64,000 bases of DNA from Styela clava (Eukaryota; Chordata; Ascidiacea; Stolidobranchia; Styelidae): assembly GCF_964204865.1 (NCBI RefSeq), contig NC_135258.1, positions 20,301,083-20,365,082 of the forward strand, given 5' to 3'. Numbering within the stretch: position 1 is the first letter of the stretch; each line of letters starts with the position of its first letter. A program made the translations under genes and the position numbers. A model generated the notes under the pieces. That model saw nothing but the letters and a program-made list of their open reading frames with translations, was not told where the DNA came from and searched no databases. Positions 25,201-37,752 of this stretch are shown here, one piece after another.

Positions 25201-27529
25201 GTCTTGGTGGCTCTGTAAATATTGCTCGGTAATGTTATACATTTGAAAACTCAAAGCGTGGTAATGTTAAAAACCTTACAAACCACACAAATATCTGGAT
25301 GGTCTGGTTGCGAGAATAACTAAGCGTGGAACTAAGAAACAAACCATTGACAACATATTAGGTTTGTAACCACCATGGCATCGCACCCAAGTGCGTTAAC
25401 CACGGAAGACGCCTATTCCATTAGTTTAGAAAACATTGAACATGATTGATATCTAAACTAGACGTCGCGCATCTTGTAAAAGTCATTCTAAAATTACACG
25501 AAGATAATGCAAAATATATATGAAATTAACGATGGGTGTAACATTGTTTTTCAATAAAAAGTCAAATTTGATATAGGCATCCTATAACGCAGTAGTTATG
25601 ACAAGGGTATAGATTCACGAGAGCATATAAATGCTACACCACTAAACCATATTATAATAAAATACATTATTAGAAGTTCTTTGTTCAAATACGTAATATA
25701 AATAACTCTCGAGCATGGCAAAGTTCAAGACCTCCCTATTTGCATACATTTCTACGGCAGTACATGTTGTGTAATAATCATGTTTTCTAGTCGCAAGATA
25801 ATTATACTGATTAAGAACGACTTGATAGGATGAAGGATTACCGAGTATTAATTGTCCCAGAATCTGTTATGCATTAAAGCAAAATTCTGAAGCAATACAT
25901 ACCTGGCTGTGCATTAAATCGTGCATTAACATTCCACTCTGTTGCCAAAAAGCAGCGAGAAGGAAACTGCAAAGACATTGAATGTAAAATATGTTTGAAT
26001 AGTTGAATAATAAAATAAATATAACGACGTTCAAGCTGGCAACGATGATGAACTTCCGTATGAACCATCCGACGCTGTAAAAACAAATGGGGTACATGTT
26101 GAAGTATGAAATAAGAAAATGAAGCCAGAGTGAGAAATCAAATAAAATTTGGATGTGGCAATTTCTGCATATCACCAAATGCCACAGGATAAAAATAAGC
26201 ATATATATTATGATTTTCACATTTTCATTCACTCGGCATAATAAGGGAATTTTCACCATTATGACGTGTTGCCATTTCTATTGAAACAACAGGGGAATTT
26301 TTTAAGTAACAATGAGCAACGTCAATTTTGAGAAAGTAATCACTATGGTATATACGTCAACTACACATACGCTCTCGTGAATGAATAAGGATTTATTGGA
26401 ACTATTGTATTATTGTAAGCCGGTCTAGCTACTTGAGTTGACGTATAAACATCATCGAACAATATGTGGAATCAGTAAAAGAACTTTACTTCCTTCCTTA
26501 TCGTGGGAAAGTTTTTGTTAAAATAAGTTTTATGTTATTCTTGCAATAAAGCTATCTTTATGTCGTATTGCAACCATATCGAATTCAAGTAAAAATATAT
26601 TGATTAAAAGTGGTCAAATAATAAATTTGGAAAAGTTAGCAAACTCTAATTTATGGAAGCCAGATGAATTTCAAGTTAGGATATATATATAAACACAGCA
26701 TACATTTTATTTTCAGAGACTGACTACCGGATCTTACGCCTGAGATAGAGTACAAAATATCCATGCATCAGATTACAATGCCAAAAAACGAAACAATTCA
26801 TGATCGTCGAGAATTTGTTTCGCTCCATATTAGGTCACATGTGGTTCGCATTAGGTCACAGGCGCGGCGGTGTGGCTCATCATGCTAAGCGTTAGGAATA
26901 CGCTCGGCACCGCACCTCTGATTACTCTGCGTGGGTTCGCAGGTTCGAATCCCATGCAGGGATGGTTATGTGCGAGAGGATTGCTGGACTCCTTGCCGCC
27001 GTAGGGTGGTTCACGTAACCGCTGGTCGGTTACGGCTTCCTCTACCATCAAGTCCATGCTTCCGAAAACAAATACCGAACTTATCCCATACCCGACATGG
27101 AATGGTAACCGAACGAGAGGCTGTGGTTCACCATATGGTTAAGCCGTCTTATCGGCTTTCCTCTCCATCGGGATAAATATGTAATTCCTATCTTATATAT
27201 ATAGCTCACCTGTCATCATAAAAACCGTTCTTTTTTAACTTGACATGAAGTGCCAACATTTGCTTTTCAAATGAAGTTGGATCGTATTGATAAGGTTCTG
27301 GTGCGTCCTTTCGACCCAAAGAGACGGGTTTCCATGATTTCAACACATCTTTGCTGTGAGCAGTGTCTATCACATGTGTGGCATCTTGTCCCACAAATTT
27401 TTCAATGATGTCCCCGCCTGGATGACGTTCCACAAAATTAGTTACGTCATACCATTCTCCTCGATATCCAAGATACTTTCGTTTTGCCGTGTTGTTATTT
27501 TTGTCTCCATTACAAGAAATTTCACTCAT
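22208..27529 (-). CDS. cytochrome b5-fused front-end fatty acid desaturase, 6 exons
   Basis: Exons: 27529-27210, 26074-25903, 24773-24543, 24181-24030, 23526-23406, 22483-22208; phases join exactly to 423 aa, a normal length for the family. An N-terminal cytochrome b5 domain has the heme motif HPGGD (residues 36-40). It is followed by hydrophobic segments and three histidine boxes: HDLMH (158-162), HIVHH (195-199) and HIEHH (361-365) in HGGLNFHIEHHCFP. Such ER membrane enzymes insert a double bond between an existing one and the carboxyl end (delta-5/6/8/4 type) or act on sphingolipid bases; regiospecificity cannot be read from sequence. Odd: the third box starts with H rather than the Q typical of front-end desaturases. 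A SINE lies in intron 1. Confidence 0.92.
26862..27192 (+). mobile_element. tRNA-derived SINE in desaturase intron 1
   Basis: Sense on the + strand, thus antisense to the desaturase. It carries GGCGGTGTGGCTCATCATGC near the head, the perfect B box GGTTCGAATCC, a body shared with 12148-12540 and an AT-rich tail. The open frames on both strands here are SINE translations. Confidence 0.85.
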
Positions 27530-29708
27530 CGTACGAACTACGAGGTGAAATTATCCGTAAAGAATGTAATGGTAACTCACGACTGAATCCTAACAAAGAA
27601 AAAATTTAATGATAGCTTTGGTCGCATACATAAATATAATACACGTACAATATGTTATTGAAAAGATTAAGTTAATGAAGCTCCTAACCGGTCCGTGTAT
27701 GAACTGTCAGCTTCCTCTTCGTGAATAGTTCACAAAGGTCCTATCTCACTTATTCTGTTACCATGGACAGTAATAAAGACTACATTTATTTTAGATTAAA
27801 TATAAATGCACTTAATATATGAACATTAGGCCAAAAAAAATTCCCTATTCCTAGACATCAATCACGATTCACTCGAGCTATCTATATTCTGCAGGTCAAT
27901 GGAATGAAATTCTAAACCTCTGCACGTATCTCCCTTATCCCAACCTGTTATATCAAACTCTCAGTAACATTTCTAAAGATATAATGCGCGCCATACTCGA
28001 TGCCGGAGAATGAAACTTCCGCGTATTCATAACACGTCCTATATTTTTGTATAGAGTGAGTCAGTTCCTCACGCATAAACAAGATAAAATATACCTTTGA
28101 TTTGCTATGCAACCCATGGTCTATACATGCCTGCAAAATAGGCACAATTTGTGACATGAAACGCGGGAAAATAATTCACATCAAGTGCTGAACAAATATA
28201 GCAAATTATGCTCACCAAGCTATGTTACCTGAAACCTGTTTGAGAGCAATTCATCATCACAATACGTGCTTTCGTGTGCGGACGAATACTGGCACCGCAA
28301 GCAAATTCATATAGACTAAACGCAGAGCACAATACCCTATACGCAATGAGATGCTATTGGCATCTTCAGGGCAATTCATATTATTTTATATGCTTCTTTT
28401 TAAGCTAAAAATGGTTCCTCAGGGACTGGGTTTGACTCTGACCGACTGGGTATCATATACCAGTAAAAAGTATCCATATCAGTCATTTTTATTTCGACGA
28501 ATATCATCTATATTCCATTACAAATGGATAACCAACGAGTAATTTCCTGTACATATAAGATGCCTTCTACTCATGTACGCAGTAAGCCCTTTCAGGTATG
28601 CCGCCATTCAAAAACGGAACTGCTTTTCGTGCTTATTCAAGTCGAAAGACCTGTGTTTCAAATGTAGTTTATGTAACGTTTGTTTAAAATTATGCGGATT
28701 CTACGGTGCGCATTATTCCATTACAATGAGTATTCAAACTACGAAACACGGCGTGTGGGCATCACACCACCGATGTGGGGATTTATATATAACAATTATT
28801 AATGGTTATGATATGCAGTCTGGCTGTTAGCCGAATCCACACGGTAATCATTTGCGATAATACACTCCGGTTTTCACCATTCACTTGATATAATATTGAA
28901 AAGGTATATGATATTATATTGATATTTAGCAAATTTGTCAATGGCGTTTGGTAAAACTTCAACAGTAATTTTATATAATTCTTTTAACTTATAATTTCAA
29001 TTTCACTCTGGTATATTTCTCTAGTATTCCCAAGACATGGGTCCATTGACTGAACAAGCCTTTTAAAATTTAAGAGGTGTAAACTGAAGGTATTTTATAG
29101 GCGAGGCGATCTTTTTCTCGTCGTTAAAGTTTTATCGAAACTAGTCGACTGATGTATTTATTATTGCTTTACGACTGTTGGTAGTAACATCTTCGTGACG
29201 CCAGGCATGTGATCGCTATTGCATAGCTACGTAATCAGTACGCCATGGCCGCTTATTGACTTGATCATCCGACACAAGAATGCAGAATTGCAGAATTCGC
29301 TATATTTTTGGTGATTGGTGGTGACGGAAGTATTTCAGATATCAGCTAAAAGCATATATGGAGCTTTATGTGATTGGTAATATATTTCTCACCAAAATAC
29401 GAGATTTGGGATCATAACTCACTTTCAAGCAGAAAAAATATGTTTGAACTAAAATCAATTTCTCACTCTTTGCCAAACTTTATTTGAAAATGTAACATTT
29501 TATCTCACTGTACGATCAAATTTGCTTTCGTTTGAGATGTCGGTCAATTCGCTACCCATAATTGGTAATTAATTATAAACGTTTAACATAACCTATATTT
29601 CAATTTATTATATTGTCCTATCCATACGGCGCCGCAAACCCAGGGTAACTCCGCTCAGAGACGTAAGGGTTCAAAGAGACAATAAATCGCTTTAGGACAA
29701 ATGTATTA
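27530..29708. other. anonymous region upstream of the desaturase
   Basis: Contains the probable desaturase promoter. Several short open frames (for example a Cys-rich one at 28573-28830) lack splice context or family resemblance. No repeat was recognised. Confidence 0.5.
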
Positions 29709-29890
29709 TATGGTGACCGTACATTTGAACCCATGCGTATATCCACGGGTTCAATCTATATGCGGGTGCTAAAATCCATGGGTTAGGGTTAGTATGGGTT
29801 TAACTATCTGTGAAACAAAAAAAATTCCATAGGTGCAATAGCATACAGGTGCAATTGTCATGGGTTCAAATGTACGCGGGTTCAAATGTA
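29709..29890. mobile_element. about 190-bp TIR element, copy 1
   Basis: The ends are built from inverted copies of TACATTTGAACCC, and further gaaccc/gggttc repeats occur inside. A near-identical copy in the opposite orientation interrupts the hAT transposase at 40762-40957. It contains a two-unit telomere-like GGGTTAGGGTTAG. No coding capacity. Confidence 0.8.
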
Positions 29891-29934
29891 ATGGAACCGT
29901 ATTATATATCCTCTCAGTCATACGATCCCGATGA

Positions 29935-30240
29935 AAATCTCGAGAAATTGGACATGAGAAACAGAATGTGGACGCTGTTATCATTCCGCGTAGGTCGAAT
30001 CAATTATTTGTACAGTGGAAGTATAACTATTCGGCTATGGATGGACAAGGTGCGCAACTCAATTCTTCGTTATTACAGTATCAAAACAGTGATTTTTTGC
30101 AAAGAACGTTTTCCCACGTGCAAATGCCCATTTTAAAAGCAGAACATGTCAGTAGATGGCGAACGCACGCTATTCAAGCGCAAAACAAGCAAGCACAAAA
30201 TCACCGAAACAAGAATATAAATAATAGAAATAAACAATGA
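29935..30240 (+). other. unassigned open frame, Gln/Asn-rich end
   Basis: An open frame ends at 30240 with a polar, basic tail (QAQNKQAQNHRNKNINNRNK). It could be the last exon of an unrecognised gene or a remnant. A competing frame starts at the acceptor-like ctctcag near 29918. No family was recognised and no upstream exon was found. Confidence 0.2.
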
Positions 30241-32151
30241 GCATCTGATTCTTCGCAGTAATTTAACACATGGGCCATTGCTCACAAGTTGTATTGGCTT
30301 GGACGTAAATCAGTTTGCTTCGGCGATGTAAATCACAAATTTGTTTACTTTTCGGCGTCCGGAAATTTTGTCCGACCCGTCCGCTCGTGCAAACAAAATT
30401 ACAGGTCAGAATCCGATGTTCTTTAACATTCATATAAGGTTTCAGTATAGGAGCTATTATTTGTATACTGCTCTATTAAAGACAGTCAAATGAACTTTCA
30501 ACTCAAGATTATAATATTGTACATTTGGGTATCTTACCCGGATGTAATCGGCTCAGCTTCGTTATAGCAAAACACTACTCATCTATATATATTTATAAAT
30601 ATCATCTGATATATTACTATTAAAGATATATAATCTCGCTTGATTCAAATTATAAGCAATAATTGAAATGAGATAGCCTAGCCCTATGTCATACACTTTA
30701 TTAGTTTTCAAACTTGAAATGGAATCGTCACACAATAATCCTCCCAATTATCGTGTATAGTACATGGGCCATTAGAAGATGAAATATCACGATATAGTTC
30801 TTGCAATTGTATGCAACATTGCCTGGAGCAATTAATATGAATATCACATCACACAACGCAAGGATGACCAACTCCAGATAGCTTTAATACTCTCTTCGGT
30901 GTCACATATGACTATACGTACATACGACTCACTTAGAAATGTGATTTACTAGTAATATTATTTAACTTTTCTTACCATGGTTATTTTAGATTGAATAAGG
31001 TCGAGGCCTCCACCTTAATTTCCCGAACGTCATATCCTCACAACCTCGACAGCTTAAATTTTGGAAATGTACTTCAAAAATTTACCTTTCTGAAATGGCG
31101 GTATGTACGTTTCCATCCAGCGATTTTGTACCACGCAATACCCATTGATTGTATGTGGTAAAACAGTAAAACATGATAAACAAACGCTTTCTAATACATA
31201 ATTCGCCTCAGGATATTGTGGGAAACCTAACTGGGGCCACTGCGAATTCTATTCACTAAAACTGTCATATATCACTGTATACCTAATCCAATAACTGGTT
31301 CATTTCTCCTTTATCTGGATATGTTGACTTTGTCTAGGAAAAGAATAAATTTGTGAACAGCATTAATCATTAAACCGAAATACTTCTTACAAGATGTGAA
31401 GCTATCCTCGTATAAGGTCATATAGTTAGCGTATAGGTACATGATATAACCGCAGAGTTAATGTGATTTATAACAGAAATTAGTGGCATCATCGGGTAGT
31501 TATTAAAATAGTACTAATTCGCAAACACAAGTATATATATCCTTTTCATAGAGTTAGCAAATAAAAAAGACACAACAATTATATATTTTTCGGCTAAATA
31601 TAGCACTGGTAAAGAAATAACGCCCAGACGCAAATAATCATTGACATGGCGGGCCTCTCTCTCTTTGTTTATTCGGCACTCTTCCTGGTCGTGTATATAT
31701 AATGATATATTTATCGTGTTTTAGGCACACATGGAAAATTATTTAAATATTATTACAAATCACTGTTAGTACCGGGAACCGGGCAGTTTGATTTGAATGC
31801 AATAAATGGAAGATATGTGTTGCGTATAAAACACATTGTTGTTTCGGTCCTGTAAAGTTGTAAACCATACGCAATTAATTTACGATGGTAGGGTGATGAT
31901 ACCACTTCTATACTGTAATTTCTTTTTAATTAAGTGCAAGTTTCATCCAAGTTTTCAAAAACAATGTGTGACCAGTGTTTGAGGTAATTGTCTAGGTGAC
32001 TATATTTTCCGTAATTAGTTACCTAGTTAACTCTACACTCCGATAATAAACAAACTGATAAGCACTCAATCACGCCATTGTTTACAATTTGAGCAGGCAA
32101 CTTTGGATTGTTGGTATTTGTGCTGATGATGGTCTTGTGTCTGCTGCTATG
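30241..32151. other. AT-rich intergenic sequence
   Basis: No open frame, tRNA-like element or repeat could be supported in this stretch on either strand. Confidence 0.6.
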
Positions 32152-32159
32152 TTCTATGG

Positions 32160-33433
32160 CAGCGGTTCCCAACCTTTCTAACCTGGCGGACCGGTAAAAT
32201 CAGATTAAATATACTCGCGGACCGGCAAAAAATCGAAATGGCCGAAACAAAAAAGAATAACATATATATATTTGCGTAATATAATGCAATGTCGGGCACT
32301 CAATATGCTTCTAGACAAAAAAGCACACTGAAAAACATTCCACACGGAGAAAAACTATCAAATAATGTGCCGACCAAAAATTGAAAATGGGTGGAGCATA
32401 AAATAATACCCTATATTTGCTTAATGAAATGCAGTGCTGGGCACCCATTATGCGTCAGGAAGGCACGCATAAAAAAAATCTCACATTCAATACACTCACA
32501 ACTAACTCCTGTGAGAATTTTGCTGCTGTTTCGTTTCCAATGTAAAATTGCAAACGAGGCCTCAAAGAAGTTTTTGCAACAAGCAGCTCTGCAGCCGCGT
32601 GCATCCAATTTCTTTTCTTCGTTTTAATTGAATCTAGTGATAATTCTAGCGAAAATGTTTTTTCGCGTAACGCAGTAACTGGCTGAAAAGACGGACAACA
32701 GTTTGATTGGTCGATTACTAGGCGATGGGTATTCGTTATCATCTAAAATTGTGACAAGTAATACTTTTTTAATCTGGACTGTAAAGTAGAATCGCCATTT
32801 TAATCAAGCCATTTCTTTTTCATTGGGTCCATCATATTAATCCCTCTGCAGTTGATCGACGCCTCAAACGAAATGAATTTACATTACAATGACAAAGTCG
32901 TCGATAACTTGGCAACAGGCTCAAAATCTTACTGTGTCTGGAAAAAATCTCTGCGGCCCATGCTTTTTGCGCGGTTCGACCACCTGTGGGGTCGCAACAA
33001 GTTCATATCTTACTGGAATATTATACTGTTCTTGACAGTTTTCTAGTTTAAACAAGGAGATATGCATTACGTTTTATATGGATGGTCATATTAATCAGGA
33101 AAGGCACGCAGAACAGAAAAAGCACGCGAGCCGATTTTTAGGCTTTTTAGTTTTGCGAGATTTGATGGAGCGCATTCGCGATGAATCGGAGCCGAAAAAG
33201 CGAAAAGTGTAAATGATCGGCGCCAACATGTCGCGTAAGACGGCGCCAACATGTCGCGAAAGACGTCGCAATATGAGGGAGGAAGAGAATTGCGTAATGA
33301 GCCAACGCAACTTTGTCTACGGTAAAGCGATTGAGACGGCATAAAAACAACAAAACAACGAAATTTTTCGCGGACCGGCAAAAAAGCTTCGCGGACCGGC
33401 AGCGGTCCGCGGACCGGCGGTTGGAAATCACTG
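32160..33433. mobile_element. 1.27-kb non-autonomous hAT with exact 8-bp TSD
   Basis: The left end is CAGCGGTTCCCAACC and the right end is ...GGTTGGAAATCACTG. Both are followed by GGCGGACCGG / GCGGACCGG subterminal repeats. It is flanked on both sides by the identical octamer ttctatgg (32152-32159, 33434-33441). No transposase is recognisable; overlapping frames on the - strand are low-confidence. Confidence 0.9.
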
Positions 33434-35478
33434 TTCTATGGAACGTCGTAAGTCAATTAAACTTTGTTCATGATATCTAGTTGTATCAATTTCCATATTG
33501 ACGAGATTTCTGACGGATTGGGGTGATTTTTCAGGGTCGTCCAACCCGTGGCCCGCGGGCCATATATATATATGAATATGATAGTCTATGTCAAATCTGG
33601 ATGATCTGTACTTGTTCATAAAGACTTTTTCAAAACATTCCGAAAGCTAATGTCGCCGAATCTCCTGCTTAGCGAAAGTTTTTTTTTGTTACGGTATAGA
33701 CTGGGCGTTGAGACTGGAAGGATGAATCATTATCGTCACAGGACCTGGAAAAGCTAGGACAGTCCGGTTACCGATATTCTGATACTGGTAGACCTGCTGG
33801 TAAGTCATCGTTCTACAGTTCCAGCTTCGTTTAGGATATAGAATATGATTTTGCAGAGGAATTGTGAATAAAAATATCGTTTGGGCTTTTGTGTCTATAT
33901 ATTCGAGTAATGCCCCCTTGTTTCCGGAAATAATGACCAATCCGCAATGCGTTAACGATGACGTAACAATTGAAGTATGCAGTCGTTTAGATTTAGACGG
34001 TTTTCTCACTTGGACCGTAGTAGTATATATTTACGCTTGGACAGATTGAAGTATAGTTGTAAGCCGTGTCTTCCGCTTCTGTCAGCTCATTGTTAATTTT
34101 TGAACACGAAATATCGTTTTATTATAATGTTGTGGCTGTAGGTCTTGGTAGCATTTCCTTTCTTGTTCTTTTATTCTTCACAATTTTTTTTTTGTGATCT
34201 GATTCTATGTATTTTTTCGTAATATTTGGCGCTTACTATTTACATAAAGTCGATTTAGCTTCCTACTTATGAATTTTTTAAAACCGCAGCAATAGAAATG
34301 GACCGCAGTTCGGAAACGGTCTTCAATGACGTAGTAGGCTACTGTGAACACTTTTCAAAACTTGTATCCAAGGGCAGGGTGTTTACCCTTATTTTATTCA
34401 AGTACCACGTCGCGTAGTTTCATAAAGATTAAAACAATAATGTAATGTTGAACAGAAATGCGTTTGCACATGAAGCTCAGACATCTATAGGCAATGGCGT
34501 TTTATGTAATGAACGTACTGGTACTTATAGGCCTGATTACATCTCCATCAAAAGTAGTCCAGCGAACCGGTTCGGTCAAAGTGGTCTCGGAGACCACTTA
34601 GCGCCCTCGATTACATGTCCAAACCAACAAGCTGAAAACAGTTTTGGAGTTGCCGGATTAAATCAAATAAGTCACGATTTGCAAACACTGCATATATTTT
34701 ATTTTCAATAAATTCAATACAAATGTTAATTTAAGTATTAAAATCAAATGCACTTTCTTGATTTAAGTTCTTTGAAATTATATGCAGAGTATGAGGGGTT
34801 GCTTTCCCGTTGAAATTTGCCCACAATCTAGAAACAAAATGACAAATTTATTGGGGGCAATTTAGATCATTTTGGCCGACCATCCAGCGTTCAACGTTGC
34901 AGACTACTGGCACCTTACGCCACAAGATCCATTCAAAAATTACGGTAGGCTCACAATTACCAGTAGTCTACTGGAAGACTGGCAACCAAATTAAAACAAT
35001 AACATTTTATCAACCAAACACTTGTGTGAAGTGGGCTCATCACATGTAAACAGAAGAACTTTCATTATTTATTATCGCCCTACTACTGCGAGCTGCGACG
35101 TTACCGACACTGAAGCGTTGTATTTGTGCTGGTATGTACAGTAAGAGTACCGGTACCAGCTAGGATGCGGTATGGCGCCATTCCGAAAGAATTCTTAATG
35201 CAAACTGAAGTCGTACTGCGCTCAGTTTATACCAATCTTAGGACATCAAGATTAAATTCTCTGTTTCAAAACAACAACCTATCATGCCAATATGCCGCAC
35301 CAGGATCCCACCAGTAGGCCTACCGATATTTCAAATTTGTGTTCAACAGCGACACAATACATGCGGAAGATGTTTAAATTAAACTTGCCCTATCTAGCTA
35401 AATTTTTATTAGTTTAAAAAAGCAACTCACTTACCAGAGATGAAAAAGAAAACAACTTCCGTACCCCTTCGATTACGG
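33434..35478. other. intergenic region left of the transposon nest
   Basis: Contains an isolated hAT-type end at 33534-33563 (CAGGGTCGTCCAACC plus GTGGCCCGCGGGCC) and two adjacent palindromes at 34563-34599. Short frames here look like chance. Confidence 0.5.
33534..33563 (+). mobile_element. solitary hAT terminus
   Basis: CAGGGTCGTCCAACC followed by GTGGCCCGCGGGCC is a typical hAT terminal repeat. No matching inverted end was found nearby, so it is a truncated copy. Confidence 0.5.
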
Positions 35479-35936
35479 CAGGGGTCGGCAACCTACGGCC
35501 CGCGGGCCGGATCCGGCCCGCGGAGCAATATAATCCGGCCCGCGACACTTCACGGAATTATAGTAACAAATTATAGCTGTTTTGTCGATTATATTTTTTA
35601 CGCAAAAGAATTTACGTGTAGACAAAATTATATTATAACGTAACAAGTATATAATTCACAATTACTCGTCTAATGAGCCTATAATTTATTTATTATTTAG
35701 AAAATGACAACAAAACTCAGAAAAGTTGATGCTAATTGCAAATGGTTTAATGGCGCAAAAATGTTCAAATGGTCAGTCTTCGCGTGCTGCTTAAAATTTA
35801 ACTTCTGATCTGTGTGATAAAATTTGATTCATCAGTCATCCATTCGATTTTTAACATTCTAAAAATATGTGCGGCCCGCCAATGACTTGCAACCTTTAAT
35901 TTTGGCCCGCGAGCGACAAAAGGTTGCCGACCCCTG
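35479..35936. mobile_element. 458-bp hAT MITE with exact 8-bp TSD
   Basis: Ends CAGGGGTCGGCAACC and GGTTGCCGACCCCTG are perfect inverses, with CGGCCCGCGGGCC next to them. Identical gattacgg octamers flank it (35471-35478, 35937-35944). A diverged, left-truncated relative is at 42283-42690. Confidence 0.95.
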
Positions 35937-36038
35937 GATTACGGTGATTCACGATTTCTCGAGTAGCACGGCAAAGCAACTGAGCAAGACCGGTTAGCTC
36001 ACTTCAGACCTCCTAAATAGAAGGTCTGATGTTCTAGA

Positions 36039-37752
36039 TAGAGATGTGCCAATACCGCTTTTGTCGCCGATACCGATACCATTTAAAAACGCCGATGCCG
36101 ATACTAAAAAATGCCGATATTACCGATATTCCGATACCGATACTATGTAATTTTTACTTAATTAGGTGTGCTGTGTGGGGCAGGCGGGTTGAAACAAAGG
36201 TCTTTGAGCGTTGTTCATAGTACACATTATTTCAAATCGAAAAAAAAAATATGTCACATAATATGAAATGAAATTAATGTTTGCATTGTTTGGTATCCAT
36301 ATGCTTTAACTGATAAAGATACATTGTACAGTAACGCTAGTAATCTCGATGTTCAATTGAAACTCATAAGCCGGGATGTCCAATTTGAATTTAATGTTAA
36401 TATCGCGACCTTCAAATATATATCGTTATTCGTATTTAAAAGAATATCGAATATCACCCACACGGTCTAGAGCCGCCGTCCTACGTTCAAATTAAAAACA
36501 TTTTTCGAATATTTTATTTCGTCGCTAATCGTAATCGTCAACACAATAAGTCAAAGCCAACATGAAAAAATATCAATCAGCCCGACCAAAAGAAGGCCTA
36601 CCTATAACCGTCGAGGATGTTTTTTTCCTTTACTATTTTATATTATTATACAATTGCTATCATATATTTTGAGACAGTCTAGGGCAGGGGTGGGCAATTA
36701 CTTTACTGAGTGGGCCGGATTCGGATAATAGACCTGGTTACTGGGCCAGAGGATCCAAACTCAAAATGATCAAAAACGGTTATTTGTAAATACGTAGACA
36801 TAACGATTATTAATGGGACGTTATAGCAGAGGATGGCAAATTACGGCAGCTGCACGAATAAAGTTTATAGAAAAAGAAGTTTGCAAGTGTTTTGGAGAGT
36901 TGACACGTACAAACTGATTTACATCTCACCGAAAGACATAGTGACAATTTAAACAGTTCATTTACAACTAATTTATTGAAACACTTTACTTCAGCCGACG
37001 ATCAGTAATCGATATTTTCAATGGAAAGTCATTTTAAATCATCGATACTTTCAACGGAAATTTATATTCATAAAAATCATAGTCCTGATGTCGGCACAAG
37101 TGGGCCGGATGAAACACTCGGGTGGGCCGGATCCGGCCCGCGGGCCGTAATTTGCCCACCCCTGGTCTAGGGCTAGGCGGTCATGTCAATATATCTATAG
37201 AAATTGTGTAGTTAAACAAAATTAAAATTAATACCTGCGTAGAGGGATAATTGTGTCGGAATTTAGTTTATCGATGTCGACGGACTAAATGACACTTGTA
37301 CCTGACGACAAACAGTCAGAACTTATACCCGTGCCAAAAGTCCATGTGCCGTTAATAAGGACCCCAATTCCGCTGTATGATTTAGAACTGGGCGCCTAAT
37401 TTCTTTTTGTTATGTGCCGTGTTGATATATTTCTTCATAATTACTATGTAATATTAAAAATGTCAAAATAAAAATTCGACAGCGAAAATAGCCAAATTAG
37501 TTGAGCTAATTTGGCTGATAAATAGCTTAAAACACGTGTATCCTATTCTCTCGCGGGGGTGGGGGCATGTATGGCTCATAGCTCACGATCTCTCCAGACA
37601 AAAAATAAATTAAAAAGTAGTATTCCAACTTATCTTTCAAAACATTCTGGACCATATCAAAAAGGTAAATATATCGAAAATATCGGCCGTAATCTAACCG
37701 ATACCGATACATGGCCGATACCGAAAAAATGGCCGATACCGATACATCTCTA
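36039..37752. mobile_element. hAT-like element with TAGAGATG termini, host of a nested MITE
   Basis: The left end is TAGAGATGTGCCAATACCG and the right end (inverse strand) TAGAGATGTATCGGTATCGG, with CCGATACCGATAC repeats internal to both. Flanking octamers gttctaga (36031-36038) and gttctgga (37753-37760) match 7 of 8. It is interrupted by 36685-37164. The interior (36370-37420) is related to 61984-62590. No intact transposase. Confidence 0.85.
36685..37164. mobile_element. 480-bp hAT MITE nested in 36039-37752, exact TSD
   Basis: Ends CAGGGGTGGGCAATTAC and GTAATTTGCCCACCCCTG; subterminal GTGGGCCGGAT occurs at both sides. The octamer gtctaggg is duplicated exactly (36677-36684, 37165-37172). 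It inserted after its host element. Confidence 0.95.

Noticed and set aside
28573-28830. Cys-rich 85-codon frame that could suggest a small secreted or zinc-binding protein.
   Set aside because: No signal peptide, no splice context, no regular Cys spacing of a known family; composition fits chance.
29780-29792. Telomere-like GGGTTAGGGTTAG, also inverted near 40860.
   Set aside because: Only two units, and both occurrences are parts of the same small TIR element, so it is not an interstitial telomere.
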